From contig NZ_JACLZJ010000004.1 of NCBI RefSeq assembly GCF_014253075.1, forward strand, positions 1 to 64,000: 64,000 nucleotides of DNA, given 5' to 3'. The notes under the pieces are model-generated. The model was not told the origin of the DNA. It saw only the letters and a list, made by a program, of their open reading frames with translations, and ran no database searches. The translations under genes were made by a program, and so were the position numbers. Shown here piece after piece: positions 63,816-64,000 of the stretch (position 1 is the first letter of the stretch; each line of letters opens with the position of its first letter). This DNA is from Ochrobactrum sp. CM-21-5. Lineage in GTDB: Bacteria; Pseudomonadota; Alphaproteobacteria; Rhizobiales; Rhizobiaceae.

Positions 63816-64000
63816 TCATGTCGGCAATCCGGCCGCCCGCATTTCGTCGAGAAGCTCCTGCGACCGATCGGGTTCCAACTCGCCGCGCAGAAGTTGCCGT
63901 ATTTCTGCCGGTCTGGCCTCGAACTAGTCAGCGAGACTGGCGATATCATAACCGTAACGGGTTAATTGCGGCTCCAGATCGTCGATCTGCCGCGAAAGAC
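63816..64000 (-). pseudogene. 3' end of a mobile-element-type gene with an internal stop
   Basis: Leftward reading (entering from beyond the window) gives LEPQLTRYGYDIASLAD, a TAG at 63924-63926, then FEARPAEIRQLLRGELE and a final TGA at 63816. The helical, helix-turn-helix-like text is coherent on both sides of the TAG, so this is one gene with a premature stop. I cannot name the family with certainty. The repeats just downstream suggest a recombinase or transposase accessory gene. Confidence 0.45.

Overview
The window looks like accessory, catabolic DNA of an alphaproteobacterium. The codon use, the high density of amino-acid and branched-chain ABC importers, GntR/LysR control and the style of the IS remnants suggest a Brucellaceae or Rhizobiales member (Brucella/Ochrobactrum-like). 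That assignment is an inference from recollected families, not a search. No tRNA, rRNA, CRISPR array or intact prophage was seen.

Layout: (1) 1-12 kb. The 5' end of a GntR-type gene lies at the left edge. A leftward operon follows: formylglycine-generating enzyme, Tat-exported sulfatase, secreted HAD phosphatase. Next come a small orphan gene, a phenol-pathway-type outer-membrane channel, a membrane wHTH-TPR protein, a LytS/LytTR two-component pair, a membrane protein, and remnants of a second sulfatase and an IS1182-type transposase. A shared palindrome, GTTAC-N-GTAAC, occurs four times around these genes and suggests one sulfatase/channel regulon. (2) 12-28 kb. Two polar-amino-acid ABC systems lie with an FCD-GntR regulator and a catabolic operon: DapA-type lyase, M20 hydrolase, a one-chain fusion of the three subunits of HcnABC/opine-type dehydrogenases, and a hydantoinase. 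Two further GntR regulators follow. Together these can be read as a hydantoin or N-blocked D-amino-acid route to pyruvate. (3) 28-38.6 kb. A LysR regulator faces a rightward operon: odd DapA-family protein, 3-hydroxyanthranilate 3,4-dioxygenase, a full LivJHMGF-type importer, an aspartate-dehydrogenase-like enzyme, an arylformamidase-like hydrolase and an aldehyde dehydrogenase. This suggests an aminophenol ring-cleavage pathway that lacks the usual decarboxylase and deaminase genes.

(4) 38.6-46.9 kb. Decayed IS5/IS6 fragments bracket a phytase-like esterase, a fused scar of a VTC-domain gene and an ECF sigma gene (both missing their 5' ends), an intact anti-sigma gene, and a lower-GC module of EutH permease, aldonolactone-oxidase-like flavoprotein, SDR and LuxR regulator. 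(5) 46.9-58.6 kb. One gene encodes a 3904-residue autotransporter with about 45 glycine-rich repeats. (6) 59.4-64 kb. An AT-richer pair encodes a catalase-like domain fused to a LodA-type quinoprotein oxidase, with its LodB flavoprotein partner. The window ends with an array of about 20-bp repeats beside a broken gene end, probably the terminus of a mobile element.

The most promising unusual systems are the catalase-LodA fusion, the one-polypeptide HcnABC-like dehydrogenase in its hydantoin operon, the 3-hydroxyanthranilate dioxygenase cluster, and the GTTAC-N-GTAAC regulon.
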